A stretch of DNA of 64,000 nucleotides from assembly GCF_963678635.1 (NCBI RefSeq), contig NC_087063.1, positions 52,903,074 to 52,967,073 on the forward strand, written 5' to 3'. Position numbers and translations under genes: made by a program. How positions within the stretch are numbered: the stretch's first letter is position 1; every line of letters begins with the position of its first letter. The notes beneath the pieces are model-generated. The model made no database searches. It was not told where the DNA came from and worked only from the letters and a program-made list of their open reading frames with translations. This document shows positions 34,373 to 45,285 of this stretch, in pieces. Source of the DNA: Symsagittifera roscoffensis (taxonomy: Eukaryota > Xenacoelomorpha > Acoela > Convolutidae).

Positions 34373-34598
34373 TCGGGAAGACTGCTCAAAAACCGCTCAA
34401 AAACCGCTCAAATCTTGCTTGAAAACCCGTTCAAAAATCACCGCAAGAAATGAGCGGTTTTTGAGCGGTTTTTTAAGCAAGATTTAAGCGGTTTGAGCGG
34501 TTTTTCCAAAAAAAACCGCCCAAACCGCTCAAACCGCTCAAATCTTGCTGGAAAACCGCTCAAACCGCTCAAATCTTGAGCGGTTTTTGAGCGGGATA

Positions 34599-34883
34599 TC
34601 GACCCGGGTTGACAGAAAAAGTAAGGAAGAAGTCAGACAAATACTCCTACCATGTTTTGGAGTAAAAGAAGCAATAGCAGCGAAAGAAGAAATAACATTT
34701 TGGCTTACGTTCTGTAGTTTTATGTTGTAATTAATGATAGAAACCCATTTGGACGTTCTACAAGAGAAAAGATGCTCGGGAAAATTTAATCCCTACCTAG
34801 CCGCATTGCGGGTTGGTTTAACCTTGACAAAGTGTTTAATTTGTTAGCTTGAAAGTTGGCTTCTGTTAAAATCTTGATTTCTG
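34599..34883. other. Short unique stretch with one CGGGTTGAC end
   Basis: Contains acccgggttgac at 34606, the same terminus as the elements to the right, but I cannot pair it with certainty. No gene. Confidence 0.4.
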
Positions 34884-36463
34884 CGGGTTGACGTTCATAA
34901 AAGAAAAATGCTTCTCATACAATTTCATATATGGCGACTATGGAAAAAATGCTTATCATACAATTTTCATACAAAATTTATAAACTGTATTAAACGTTTT
35001 TAGAGAAATACTTCTTTTCATTTCCATCTGTTGAATCTTTCTGCTCAATAAAAACTTGATTGGTAAAAAAATGCTTATCATATAGTTTGCATATATAAAA
35101 ATTGTATGATATGCAGTTTTTCATAACTAAAAACACAAATTTGAGGTGAAAAATTTTTAATACCTTTTTTGGTTGCAAACTTGTTTTTGTGCTCAAGTAT
35201 AACTTTTTGCGAAAAAAAAATGTTGCATGCAAAATTTGACTTTTTTTGTTTATAGCTTAGACCAAGATGAGTTTTTTACCCAAAAAATCCAAAAATTACG
35301 AATATTTGTTTTTTTTGTAAACATGATTATCGTATTTTTATTTCATTTGCTAAGATAAAAACAAATTAGTAAAAAAAACAGGCTTGTTTTTCTCAACTAC
35401 CAAAATTTTCAAACCAAAAATTATATAGCCATTTACAAAAAGTTACATTTTTGGTACCTATATAATTCCATGCAAAAATGAAAAAATTAACGTGGATGCC
35501 TAAAATCACCAAATGCAGTTTATCTGCGTGGTATCTGCCAGTTACACTGGGTTTTCTTATGACAAAAAGTCCAGGGTTAGTGTTTCGAATGAAACACAAA
35601 ATGTCAAAACAAATATTTTTTGGTATTTTCATTTATGGAAAAAATGCTTGTCATACAATTTCATAGTATGGAAAATAAGCCTATCATAATTTTCATAGTA
35701 TGGAAAAAATGCTTATCATGCTATTTTCACATTCCGAGGCCAAACTGTGCATTCTGTGCATTGTAAACGGATACCGCAACAAACCAAAATCAGATTTGTC
35801 GCGGAATCCGCAACATTTCTACTTTTCTTTGATCTTTTTTTCTGTTTTGGATTCCACAAACAAATACTTAAAACATTTTACCACTCAAAAACATGCAAAT
35901 TTGAGGAATCCGCAACTGTTTTTCCGGAATCCAAAACAATTTGTCGAATCCACAAACAAATAATAAGACATGTGTATAGTTACATTGAGCTGTTGCGGAA
36001 TCCGCAACTGTAAGCGGAATCCACAAATTGTAAGTGGAACCCGCAATTGGTTTGCGGATTCCACTTACATTTTGCGGTTTCCACTTACATTTTGCGGAAT
36101 CCGCTAAATTTTTGCGGAATCCACTAAACTTTTACAAAATCCACTTACAATTGCGGAATCCAGAAGAACTAGCTATATTTGCTTGTTGCGGAATCCGCAA
36201 TAAAACAATTGTACCGACAAAAGTTACGTTGGAGCTATTTGTACGCGGAATCCACGAAACTTTTGTAAATGGAATACTTTTTTGAAGATGTTTAAAGATT
36301 TGTCTCTGGAATCCAGGATCATACAGACACAAAATTGTGCGCCTATCCCTGCACAGTTTGGCCTCGTAATGCATGGTATTTTTTTTTTGGTCTATGAAAT
36401 AGTATGATAAGCATTTTTTTATAATATGAAATAGTATGGTAAGCATTTTTTGTCAACCCGGGT
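34884..36463. mobile_element. Non-autonomous TIR element (CGGGTTGAC ends)
   Basis: The left end cgggttgac (34884) is followed by an aaaaatgcttctcatac word. The right end reads, in reverse complement, cgggttgac then aaaaaatgcttaccatac (36452-36463 and inward). The subterminal word aaaaatgctt(a/c)tcatac(a/t)atttcata recurs at about 34950, 35069, 35640, 35700 and inverted at about 36400-36440. No transposase is present; internal short frames are chance. Ends could instead be at 34606. Probably a non-autonomous DNA element; the superfamily cannot be read. Confidence 0.5.
36014..36172 (+). repeat. 20-bp tandem array of near-palindromic GCGGAATCC(G/A)C boxes
   Basis: About eight units start at 36014, 36034, 36054, 36074, 36094, 36114, then near 36134 and 36153. 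Each starts gcggaatccac or a variant and ends with a taca/tttt spacer (consensus gcggaatccacttacatttt). Looser copies of the box occur at 35801, 35903, 35924, 35944, 35994, 36187, 36245 and 36306. The box gcggaatccgc is a near-perfect palindrome. Confidence 0.85.
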
Positions 36464-36529
36464 TGTGATAAACTGACTTTGACGAGCCAGCTTGCTGGAT
36501 TGATTATCTACACAAAAATTTACTACCAC

Positions 36530-37228
36530 GGGTTGACCATCCTACAAAAAAATCCCCTATCAAGAAGTTCTGATAAGATTTGTATGAAATTTGCGCTATA
36601 TTACAACTTTTCGTATAAGAAAAGTTATAAGACAACAACTCTTTCTCAAAAATCAGAAAGTGCTCAAAAACTTATAATGTATGCATTTCAAACAAAAAGT
36701 TCCGACACAATAAAAATTGATTTTGTTTATTAATCTCCTAGTTTTAAATAATTAGCGGGTCAAAATTATTTGGAGACAATAAAAAATCAATTTTGACGCA
36801 TCATGTCATATAGCTGGCATTTTGGTTATGGGGCTCAGAATTATAACAATAAATGTTCTAGTTATAAGCAAAAAACGAACTATGTAAATTTATTTGCACT
36901 TGGTGATTTGACTTGGTCATTTGGTTTTTCGTTGAACTCATGTGACAAAACGAGTCGTTTGGCCTACGAGTTTCCGTTATTGTAATCTGCGTCAGTGGAG
37001 ATTTGTTACCCTCGTTACAAGAAAGTTTTCAAGGCAAACCTCCTCAAAAATTTCAAAAATTTTGATAGGAAAAGCTTCTATCTTGCAACTTATTTCTAAA
37101 AAAGCCACTATATTACAATTTCTAAAAAAAAAGACCCTATCTTGAAACATTTTTAGAGCCTAAGCTTGTAAATTTTTTTTAAATGTTTATAAGAAAATAT
37201 CTAAGACAGCAACTTTTGGTCAACCCGG
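36530..37228. mobile_element. Second, shorter element with the same CGGGTTGAC ends
   Basis: The left end cgggttgaccatcctac lies at 36530 and the right end ggtcaacccggg at about 37217-37228. Inside are the words aaaaaatcccctatcaag near the left and aaaaaagaccctatcttg near the right. No transposase. About 70 bp separates it from the larger relative on the left. Ends are approximate. Confidence 0.45.
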
Positions 37229-37397
37229 GACGTTAAGCTCTTGATTGCTGCTATGTACTCCTTTGATAAATGGAGTTATGACTCAATGTTTCGGCCAAAA
37301 ATTGAGAGAAAATAATATTCAGAAGCAAATATTCAGAAACAACTCAGCGAAGGATCAGTACTAGCTCGCTATTAGTCATACCTAAATTGCTTGAATA

Positions 37398-37623
37398 ATA
37401 GAAAACGAAAAGGTAATCGTTTCTAATTGACACGATGTACTTGAGTCTTTCTTGCTTTGAACTTTGATTTGATTATAAATTAGTTGGTTGCACGTGTTTG
37501 GTAATTCAGTTTTGCATTTTTTTGGGTTTTGGTTTTCAATTTCTTTCCCGGAATTTTCCTGATTGCATGTGAAAAGTTGAAGTCATCTAAAATAGTTGTC
37601 AATTGTCAAATTGGCATATAATA
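37398..37623 (-). repeat. BEL-1 family LTR, reverse orientation
   Basis: The reverse complement matches the LTRs at 38161-38401 and 44467-44707 over their full length and ends at the same cgttttctat word. It begins TA where the others begin TG. Together with the adjacent integrase fragment it is the 3' end of an older, opposite-strand insertion. Confidence 0.85.
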
Positions 37624-37779
37624 CTCGGCCTCATTTTGCAATTGCAAAATAAGTTAAGAAAAAAGGGGTGGGGTAGTTCCTACTTATAAAACTTAAAACG
37701 CTGGCTTAACGGTCGTTTAAGTGTCAGTTGAAGTTATCGGCTATGGTTGTCGGCGCAAGGCTGCTTTGGGGTGAGGCTC

Positions 37780-38160
37780 TCATTGTCGTGAATCTTCGTT
37801 TGCTGTTTGATTGCAATAATCCGGACTAACAGGTGCCTGTCTAATGGCTGGTATTGACGCAATTTTGTCTCTTATTTTGACGAAGTAAACGCGGATCTGA
37901 TCATCATCGGTTGGTTTGTTTCCTGTGATCTGTCCAATTGGCCAGAGTCCTCGTGGCGTCATATCCTGAAGAATCCAGACAATTTCTCCTATTTTGATAG
38001 GCGGCGTCTTCTTTGTCCATCGTTGTCTTGGCAGTAGTGTTGGGATAAACTCCTTCATCAAGCGTTTCCAAAATGGGTTGCGAGTTGTTGGGCGAATTTC
38101 CATTGGCGACTGAGTGTTGAGGGCTGTTGGGTATGTAGAGGTGGCACGCTGGCATGCGCT
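37780..38160 (-). pseudogene. BEL-1 family integrase C-terminal fragment (opposite strand)
   Basis: The minus frame from 38181 to 37780 encodes the tail downstream of the integrase core: FWKRLMKEFIPTLLPRQRW, IKIGEIVWILQDMTPRGLW, then VSPDYCNQ and the stop. The Gly-Glu-Ile-Val-Trp strand is typical of the C-terminal domain in BEL/Pao elements. It is nearly identical to 43930-44310. It stops abruptly at 38160, exactly where the forward LTR starts, so BEL-1 either inserted here or recombined. Confidence 0.85.
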
Positions 38161-38401
38161 TGTTATATGCCAATTCGACAATTGACAACCATCTTAGATG
38201 ACTTCAACTTTTCACATACAATCAGGAAAACTCAGGAAAGAAGTTGAAAACCAAAACTCAGCAAATACAAAATTGAAAAAATACCAAACTGAATTACCAA
38301 ACACGTGCAATCAACTAATTTATAATCAAATCAAAGTTCAAAGCAAGAAAAACTCAAGTACATCGTGTAAATTAGAAACGATTACTTTTTCGTTTTCCCT
38401 A
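38161..38401 (+). repeat. BEL-1 5' LTR
   Basis: Starts TGTTATATGCC and ends near ttttccctat. It shares about 240 bp with 44467-44707 and 46889-47129; all copies lose similarity at the same word, which fixes the boundary. It is followed by tggcactcagctaaattgcc, a possible primer binding site beginning TGG. Confidence 0.8.
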
Positions 38402-38839
38402 TGGCACTCAGCTAAATTGCCAGAAACCACACCCTTGCTTTACCCCCTGACCAGGCTGGAAGCACAGTTTGTCTTTAGTGCCAACCAATGAACACTCGTT
38501 TTGCAGTTGCTTAAGATTTAAAAAAATCGGTTTAACAATTTGAACCCCCATAGCTTAACTTTTATAAGGGACGTTAACTTTACGTTTGGTTTATATTACT
38601 TTCCGCATGTTTAAGTATCAGAACGATTTACTATCAAGCATTTGTAACTTTCAATTGCTGATTTTAATTCGTTATGCTTATTTAAAAACATATTTGCCGC
38701 ACCATTGTTCTTTTGTTTCGTTCCTTTTTAAGTTTAGGTCTAGCTACCTAGGACAGGAACTAACAATATAGGTCAAAACTACGACTGGATACGACATCTA
38801 CAACAACTGCAACGATCAACTACGGCAAACTAGCCATGT
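38402..38839 (+). other. BEL-1 leader, possible primer binding site at its start
   Basis: Untranslated leader between LTR and gag. TGGCACTCAGC directly after the LTR would be the primer binding site, but the matching tRNA is not identified. No gene. Confidence 0.45.
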
Positions 38840-40370
38840 CCAAAAAACCACTCTAACCCAGAGAAATTTTCTCATCGCCCAACTAGAGCGCCTCTTCAGA
38901 CGAGTACAAAAAGCCATCAGTGATATCAATACAAACTACAACAAAGCTGACTCAGAAACCCAGATGAAGAAAATTCTCAGCAATTTGAAAGACGCCACAA
39001 CGTACCTTGTAGACCACCCGACTGAGCACGCCACTGCGGAGGATCTCATCAACCGCTTCACTGATATACAAGACGAACACGACGACATCATGGATGAATT
39101 ATGAATTTAGACAGATGCTACAAGAAAAAACAGCAGAGACAACTCCACAACAGCAGAACACTAATGCCACCACATTTCAAGCACCCCACACAGCTGATTC
39201 AGTGCAACAACAGACAATACTAGATCGGGAGTCTAGCCAGACATCAACATTATCCAACAGCAGCCATCAGCCCGGATCATCAGTTCAGCAAACAGTAGAG
39301 GACCAAAATTTTTCAGATAGCCGAGATACTCAGCAGCAAGTCCCCCAGACAGATTTCGAAATAGACAGACCACCACTTCAACGAACAGAACACGACACCA
39401 CCAACGCAAACCTCAGCTTCAACATAGTTACAGAACAGCAGTTCATTCCAGCAGCAGTATCTCAGACATCAAGTATCCGACAGTCACGAGCAAACTACAG
39501 TCTTATGACTAGGCCCCCAAAAGTAAAAATCGAGCCTTTCGACGGAAACCCTATGAAGTGGAGCATGTGGTTTGGACTCTTCGAAGCAACAATCCACAAT
39601 CAAGCCAACTCGGAGGCCGAAAAGATGACTCATCTGCAGACTTTAAAGACTGGAAAAGCAAATCAAGCTAATTCTGGCTACTCCTGCAATAGCACTATGT
39701 ACAACGCTGCCCTCCATGAACTACGACGACGATATGGACGACCCGACATCATCACCAATGACTTTGTCAACAGACTACAGAGCTTCAAGTAACCATCAAC
39801 TCATCGCAGGGATTCGTACATGGAATTTGCCACATTCATCAGTAACATGCTGGAAACATTTCGGACGCTTGGGTTCAAAGACGATTTAAACTCTACAATA
39901 TACGTTCAATTTGCCGTCAGCAAATTGCAACACCATCAGCAGCTTCATTGGACACAGTACATCACCGCCCAGAACATCGACCAGCCTAATCTTAACGCCT
40001 TCAATGACTGGATCAGACAGTTTGCATTAGCATGCGATCAATTACCACCTATGCAACCGCAGCAAATGACCCTGGACTCGAACGATTGACAACAAATAGC
40101 CCCAAGACTTCGGCACGCCAACGGATCTCGACCATCAACCAACCAGCCTTCACAGAAGACTTCTCAAAATTGGAGTGCGAATACCCGACCCCCATGTCCC
40201 TTCGATGGACAAACTCACCACCCAGCATACTGCAGCATGTATCAGAATTCACCTTTGGAAGAGAAGATTAGACTCGTTTCTGAAAAAAAATCTTTGTTTC
40301 AACTGCCTTGGTCAACATCAAGTAAAAGACTGCCCATCAAAGCACACATGCAGCAAATGCAATTAGCATC
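38840..40370 (+). pseudogene. BEL-1 gag
   Basis: Capsid protein gene. First frame about 38840-39104: LTQRNFLIAQLERLFRRVQK, a helical N-terminus as in BEL/Pao Gag. A frameshift leads to 39094-39792 (Gln-rich segment, then VKIEPFDGNPMKWSMWFGLF, the conserved Pro-Phe-x-Gly-x-Pro-x-x-Trp-x-x-Phe start of the BEL Gag core). A stop at 39792 is followed by 39820-40089, then a zinc-knuckle region CFNCLGQHQVKDCPSKHTCS at 40294-40355. At least three frame breaks, so it is dead. Confidence 0.8.
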
Positions 40371-40399
40371 ATCAAACAACTCTACACGACGAACAACGA

Positions 40400-41257
40400 A
40401 CACAAAGAACAGCGAAGTTTAATCCAAACCAGCGACCTAATCAAATCAACCATCTTGCCAGCCAAAAGAAGATATCAAGAATCAACAGCTCACTGCTGCT
40501 ACTTTTACCAGTAATATTACGACACCGCAACGTATACCTTAATGTATACGCTTTTCTTGATACAGGAAGTACAAATAGCTACATATAGCAACGGACAGCA
40601 GCATATCTTCAACTGGAGGAAACTAATCATCAGGAACAACTGCTCATTAGAAGTTTCTTCAACTCGCAAACGATAGAGGCTAAGACAATGGATATTACAG
40701 TTCATTCATTTGGAAATAATACTTTAGCGTTTGAACTAACTAATGTTTTAATCACAGAGAACATCAACTTGAATGCAGCGGAGCCCGAAAAGTTGAACGA
40801 CATCTGCAGCCAATATGACCACCTTAAGAATTTATGTTTTCCGGACTTCAGCAACAACGACGTAGCCCTAGTGATTGGAACGGACAAAATTGACATCATC
40901 AGCCCGAAGACCATCATCAAAAGAAATCAAAATGTTCCTCGAGCAGTCCTTACAGCCCTAGGATGGACAATAGCAGGACCGAACAACGACATTGGATACT
41001 TCTCAAGCCACCAAGCAACAGCCACCCCAATACAGATATCAACTGACGAAACTAAAATCTCGGATCTTCTCGCTTCATTCTGGCGAATGGGAACCTATGC
41101 CGCATCACCTGAAATAACGATGTCATCGGACGAAAGACACGCTATGCAAACACTTCTGAAAATCATATCATTATACGACAACTACTATCAACTTGGACTT
41201 CCGTGGAAACCAAATGCAAATCTTCCCAACAACTATAAAACAGCAATTGCCCAATAG
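40400..41257 (+). pseudogene. BEL-1 protease and linker
   Basis: VYAFLDTGSTNSYI at about 40542-40585 holds the retropepsin Asp-Thr-Gly-Ser active site (Asp codon 40559-40561), cut by a TAG at 40586-40588. A new frame 40688-41257 covers the rest of the protease and the linker to RT. Its residues ALVIGTDKIDII and TALGWTIAGP correspond to the conserved Gly-Trp-x-x-x-Gly-Pro turn of BEL proteins, and SFWRMGTY is the Phe-Trp segment before RT. The enzyme would process Gag-Pol. Confidence 0.75.
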
Positions 41258-41263
41258 AGCCGG

Positions 41264-42194
41264 TTGAAATTACAACTTAACAAGAATTCAGAAAAGGTGG
41301 CTCTCTACCAGAATACAATTGACCAGGATCTCAGCAAGCACTACATACGTAAATTAGAGCCAGACGAAATACCTTCGACAGGATATATTTTACCTAAATA
41401 TGACGTAATCAACCCAAACAAGCGAGTAAACCTTCGCAGTGTTTCCAATGCCAAATTCAAATGTAAAGGTGTTTGTCTGAATGATATGCTTCTCACTGGA
41501 CCTGACTTGCTCTGCAATCTACTAGGAATAATTACCCGATTGCAGGTTTCCGTTAACCCCGAAGACAGAAAATTTCTTCGTTTCCTCTGGGGAGCGGAAG
41601 AACCCGAACTTTTTGAGTACACTCGATTCGTCTTTGGAGCCAAATGTTCTCCCACTTGTGCAATTTACGCATTTAGAACTTGCGCAGACGACAATGCTGA
41701 AAGTCATCCCCACATCAAAAAACTTCTACATGGACGACTTCTTCGAAGCCACCGACGACATCGACACCGCAGTGAAAATCATAGAAGACCTTCGACACGT
41801 AGTACAACAAGGAAGTTTCAACCTGAAGAAGTGGATCACTACGGATCATAAAATTCTGCAAACAATACCAGAAGAACATAGATTCATCACCATAGACGAA
41901 ATCAAGGACCCCAAATTCTTCAAGCGAATTCTCGGAATACGACGGAGAGTAAGTAACGATACACTCAGCTTCACTACTGACAAACTACACGAACTCGCCC
42001 AGAAGAAACCTATACAGCGGAACCTACTTCGCGCAGCTTCCTCAATCTTTGATCCAATTGGAATAGCAGCACCTATTACGATTCGACTGCGAAAAGGAAT
42101 GAAGTGGGACGACCAAATTACACGAGAAAGGATACCTGAATTGTTTGAGCTTCTCGACGAGAGAAACAATCTACAGACAGTGGAAATACCCTGA
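41264..42194 (+). pseudogene. BEL-1 reverse transcriptase
   Basis: Copies element RNA into DNA. ILPKYDVINPNKRVNLRSVS and LLTGPDLLCNLLGI are the BEL RT start. Then TRLQVSVNPEDRKFLRFLW follows directly: the roughly 20 residues carrying the first catalytic Asp (Ala-Asp-x-Glu-x-Met-Phe in relatives) are missing in frame at about 41540. A frameshift near 41690 leads to the intact Tyr-Met-Asp-Asp box (41726-41737). Thumb-like sequence follows (SIFDPIGIAAPI). Ends at TGA 42192-42194. Inactive because the catalytic Asp is lost. Confidence 0.85.
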
Positions 42195-43140
42195 CATTTT
42201 TTTGGATACAGCTACGACAACATCGCTCTTCATGTGTTTTCAGATGCCTCCTACAGCGCCCTAGCAGCAGTCGCTTATTTTGTATACAGCAACAGTGCCA
42301 TTTGGCAAATCTGCAGCGCCTTTGTTTTTGGAAAAGCTCGAGTGGCTCCTCTAAAACAACACACAATAACTAAATTGGAACTACAAGCCACAGTTTTTGG
42401 TGCTCGCCTCGCAAAGTTCATTCGCAGAGAACAAAGGATTGACATCAACTCTACGCATATGTGGACTGAGAGCACAACAGCGCTTCAATGGATACAGGGA
42501 TCTGATAAGCGACAACAAATTTTTGTGGCTCAGAGAGTTGCAGAAATTTTAGAAAGCACCCAAGCGAGTCAATGGAATCATTGCCCAGGACCTCTAAACC
42601 CAACAGACGACGGAACCCGTGGAATACCCCTATCAGAATTCAGTAACAAGTCAATATGGTTCACCGGACCAAAATTCATATGTGAACCAGAATGCAACTG
42701 GCCAAAGCTACAGTTAAACGACGCCAATACGGATACCTTGCAACTCAACGATCAAACTGGACACATGAATGAAATAGCAACAACCCCAGTTTCAAAGACA
42801 GAACAAAGTTTCATCGATTACAGCAGATTTTCCAAATGGACAAGAATTATCAGAACAAATGCATACGTGTTGTGTGCCGCCAGGTTTTTTAAAGATAAGG
42901 GACTACACTCCCGCAACGAAAGCCCGACCACCAAACTGACAAGCAACAACATGATTGCCGCAAAGAAATTTATCTTCAAGCAGACGCAACGAGACAGCTT
43001 CAAACCAGAGGTCAACGCATTGAAACAAAAAAAACGAATCAACACAACTAGCAGACTTCGACACCAATCACCATTTCTAGACAAAGACGGACTCTTGCGA
43101 GCACGTGGACGCCTCGAGAAATCTCAATTGGACTATTAAA
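42195..43140 (+). pseudogene. BEL-1 RNase H and connection
   Basis: Open from 42234 to a stop at 43137-43139. FSDASYSALAAVAY holds the first Asp (about 42243), KLELQATVFGARLAKF the Glu (about 42378) and WTESTTALQW the third position (about 42462), where relatives have Asp and this copy has Glu. NPTDDGTRG at about 42598 contains the last Asp. RNase H removes the RNA strand after copying. The connection leads to integrase; the stop arises from a short indel (ggactattaaaaaaaac), and the duplicated copy lacks it. Confidence 0.8.
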
Positions 43141-44310
43141 AAAAACACCCGATTATCCTTGATGGAAACCACCCAGCAGTTCACCTCTTTATAGGACAAA
43201 CCCACAAAGACAACCAGCCACGGAAGCACTTGAAAAATATTCTTCAAAACGAGTATTGGATTCTTTGCGTTCTTCGCACACATTGACAAGACCATAAAAA
43301 AATGTTACGACTGCCGACGACAACAGGCAACTAGACTACAGCCTGAACTTGCGCCTCTACCCGCCTTCAGATTTCCAGAAGATAAGCACTTCCCGTTTCA
43401 ACAAACAGGATTAGATCTCTTTGGACCGTTTGCTTCGAAAACCGCAGGAAACTACAACAAACGGTACAGCGTTATAAGGACTTGCCTAACAGCACGAGCC
43501 GTACATCTTGAGATGTGCCAAGACCAATCAGCCGACGCCTTCATCAATACTTTACGACGATTCTTCGCTCGCACAGGACAACCAGCCAAAATTGTTTCTG
43601 ATAATGGTACAAATTTCACCGCAGCCGAAAAAAAACTCAACAGACACTTCGACGCCGATGTTACACGACAATTCTACGCCAATCATCAGATTGAATGGAC
43701 CTTCAACCCTGCCTATGCTCCTCATTTCGGTGGTGTATGGGAACGACTCATAAGATCAGTCAAAGACTCGTTCTATGCCATCATAGGAAGCCAGATTCTA
43801 ACAGACGACATATTCAACACCGTTCTTTGCGAAATTGAACACTTCATGAACGCAAGACGCATCACTACAGTTTCAGCATCGATCGATGATGTTGAAGCCC
43901 TCACTCCAAATCATTTTCTTCTCGGGAGAGCGCATGCCAGCTTGCCACCTCTACAAACCCAACAGCCGTCAACACTCAGTCGACAATGGAAATTCGCCCA
44001 ACAACTCGCAACCCATATTTGGAAACGCTTGATGAAGGAGTTTATCCCAACACTACTGCCAAGACAACGATGGACAAAGAAGACGCCGCCTATCAAAATA
44101 GGAGAAATTGTCTGGATTCTTCAGGATATGACGCCACGAAGACTCTGGCCAATTGGACGGATCACAGGAAACAAACCAACCGATGATGATCAGATCCGCG
44201 TTTACTTCGTCAAAATAAGAGACAAAATTGCGTCAATACCAGCCATTAGACTAGCACCTGTTAGTCCGGATTATTGCAATCAACCAGCAAACGAAGATTC
44301 ACGACAATGA
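43141..44310 (+). pseudogene. BEL-1 integrase, first copy
   Basis: Inserts the cDNA. The zinc-binding head spans a frameshift near 43265 (Cys-Tyr-Asp-Cys at about 43306). The core is open from about 43273 through 44310: GLDLFGPF (first Asp), SDNGTNF (second Asp, about 43599) and GGVWERLIRSVK (Glu 43741-43743), so the DDE triad is complete. The BEL-specific tail follows with ALTPNHFLLGRAH and IKIGEIVWILQD. Only the N-terminal break prevents a full domain. This is the best preserved catalytic unit of BEL-1. Confidence 0.85.
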
Positions 44311-44466
44311 GAGCCTCACCCCAAAGCAGCCTTGCGCCGAGAACCATAGCCGATAACTTCAACTGACACTTAAACGACCGTTAAGCCAGCGTTTTAAGTT
44401 TTATAAGTAGGAACTACCCCACCCCTTTTTTCCTAATTTATTTTGCAACTGCAAAATGAGGCCGAG

Positions 44467-44707
44467 TGATATATGCCAATTTGACAATTGACAACCGTCT
44501 TAGATGACTTCAACTTTTCACATGCAATCAGGAAAACTTCGGGAAAGAAATTGAAAACCAAAACTCAGCAAAAACAAAATTGAAAAAATGCAAAACTGAA
44601 TTACCAAACACGTGCAACCAACTAATTTATAATCAAATCAAAGTTCAAAGCAAGAAAGACTCAAGTACATCGTGTAAATTAGAAACTTTTAAATATTCGT
44701 TTTCTAT
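44467..44707 (+). repeat. BEL-1 3' LTR, first copy
   Basis: Begins TGATATATGCC (TGTTATATGCC in the others) and ends cgttttctat. It is preceded by a purine-rich stretch gcaaaatgaggccgag that serves as a likely polypurine tract. Between the integrase stop and the LTR lies 156 bp of untranslated sequence. Confidence 0.85.
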
Positions 44708-45285
44708 TAAAAAAAAAACGCTTCAGCATTAAGCCTATGTTTTTATTTATTCAGAGCCCGATTCAACGAAGCCAATTATTGCTTTAAAACCAGATTATTA
44801 TGGCCTTATTTGGCCTTGCTGTGTAAATTTTGCACCTGCACGTTTCACTTCACCAATCATTTGCTTTCAAATCTTTGCAAGCTTATCAAGGATATCCGGT
44901 TGCTGTAAAAGTACAGAGGCTCAGAGTTTTCCAATCATATTCAAAAAAACTAGTAGAAAATTTTTTTTTCTGTTCACAAAGCAGTGTCATTTTATGTTCG
45001 TGGTAACATTTGAGGACTATACAAACGCTTAAAAAGTTAGTGAATAAAGCAAAATCGACAAAATTCTTCTTCAAAAATTAAATGCCAAATAAACACATAG
45101 AAAAAAAAATTTGTACAATATTAAATTGTTGTTCGATTTACAACTGAATGGGCTTCAAAGAGGTAACTCACTCTTCCCACTCCGGGTAAATTTTGTGGAA
45201 GTTGATTTTGAGCGAAAAACAAAAAAAAGAACATAGAAATAGTCAAATTCAAAAGTCTTCTCCATTTTCTGTTGTCTTCTCCATT
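44708..45285. other. Flank after the first BEL-1 3' LTR, repeated at 47130-47690
   Basis: No gene. Host or older repeat sequence that was carried along in the tandem duplication. It includes the dispersed repeat (about 45120-45270) and a duplicated word gtcttctccattt at the unit boundary. Confidence 0.7.

Larger units (their letters stand above)
33717..34598. mobile_element. Foldback-like block of GAGCGG repeats around a tRNA relic
   Basis: Left part (33717-33910) and right part (34378-34598) are built from many copies of tttgagcggttt and its reverse complement aaaccgctcaaa, with the 8-mer caagattt or aaatcttg marking unit ends. The two parts are inverted relative to each other. Between them are a decayed tRNA-Arg, a 39-bp duplication and a G-rich stretch. 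No coding capacity. The structure resembles foldback elements, whose long inverted ends are made of short direct repeats; the class is inferred. Confidence 0.6.

Noticed and set aside
34271-34487. Gly-rich 165-residue frame
   Set aside because: Its Gly-Gly-Gly run comes from the G-rich minisatellite and its start lies in the tRNA relic.
33717-34598. CRISPR array
   Set aside because: Repeats are 10-12 bp, in both orientations, without constant unique spacers, and the context is a eukaryotic transposon landscape.
36014-36172. CRISPR array from regular repeat spacing
   Set aside because: A 20-bp period with no room for spacers and no cas genes; it is a simple tandem repeat.
35700-36285. Overlapping short frames rich in Arg-Asn-Pro or Glu-Ser-Ala
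   Set aside because: They are translations of the 20-bp GCGGAATCC repeat array, not genes.
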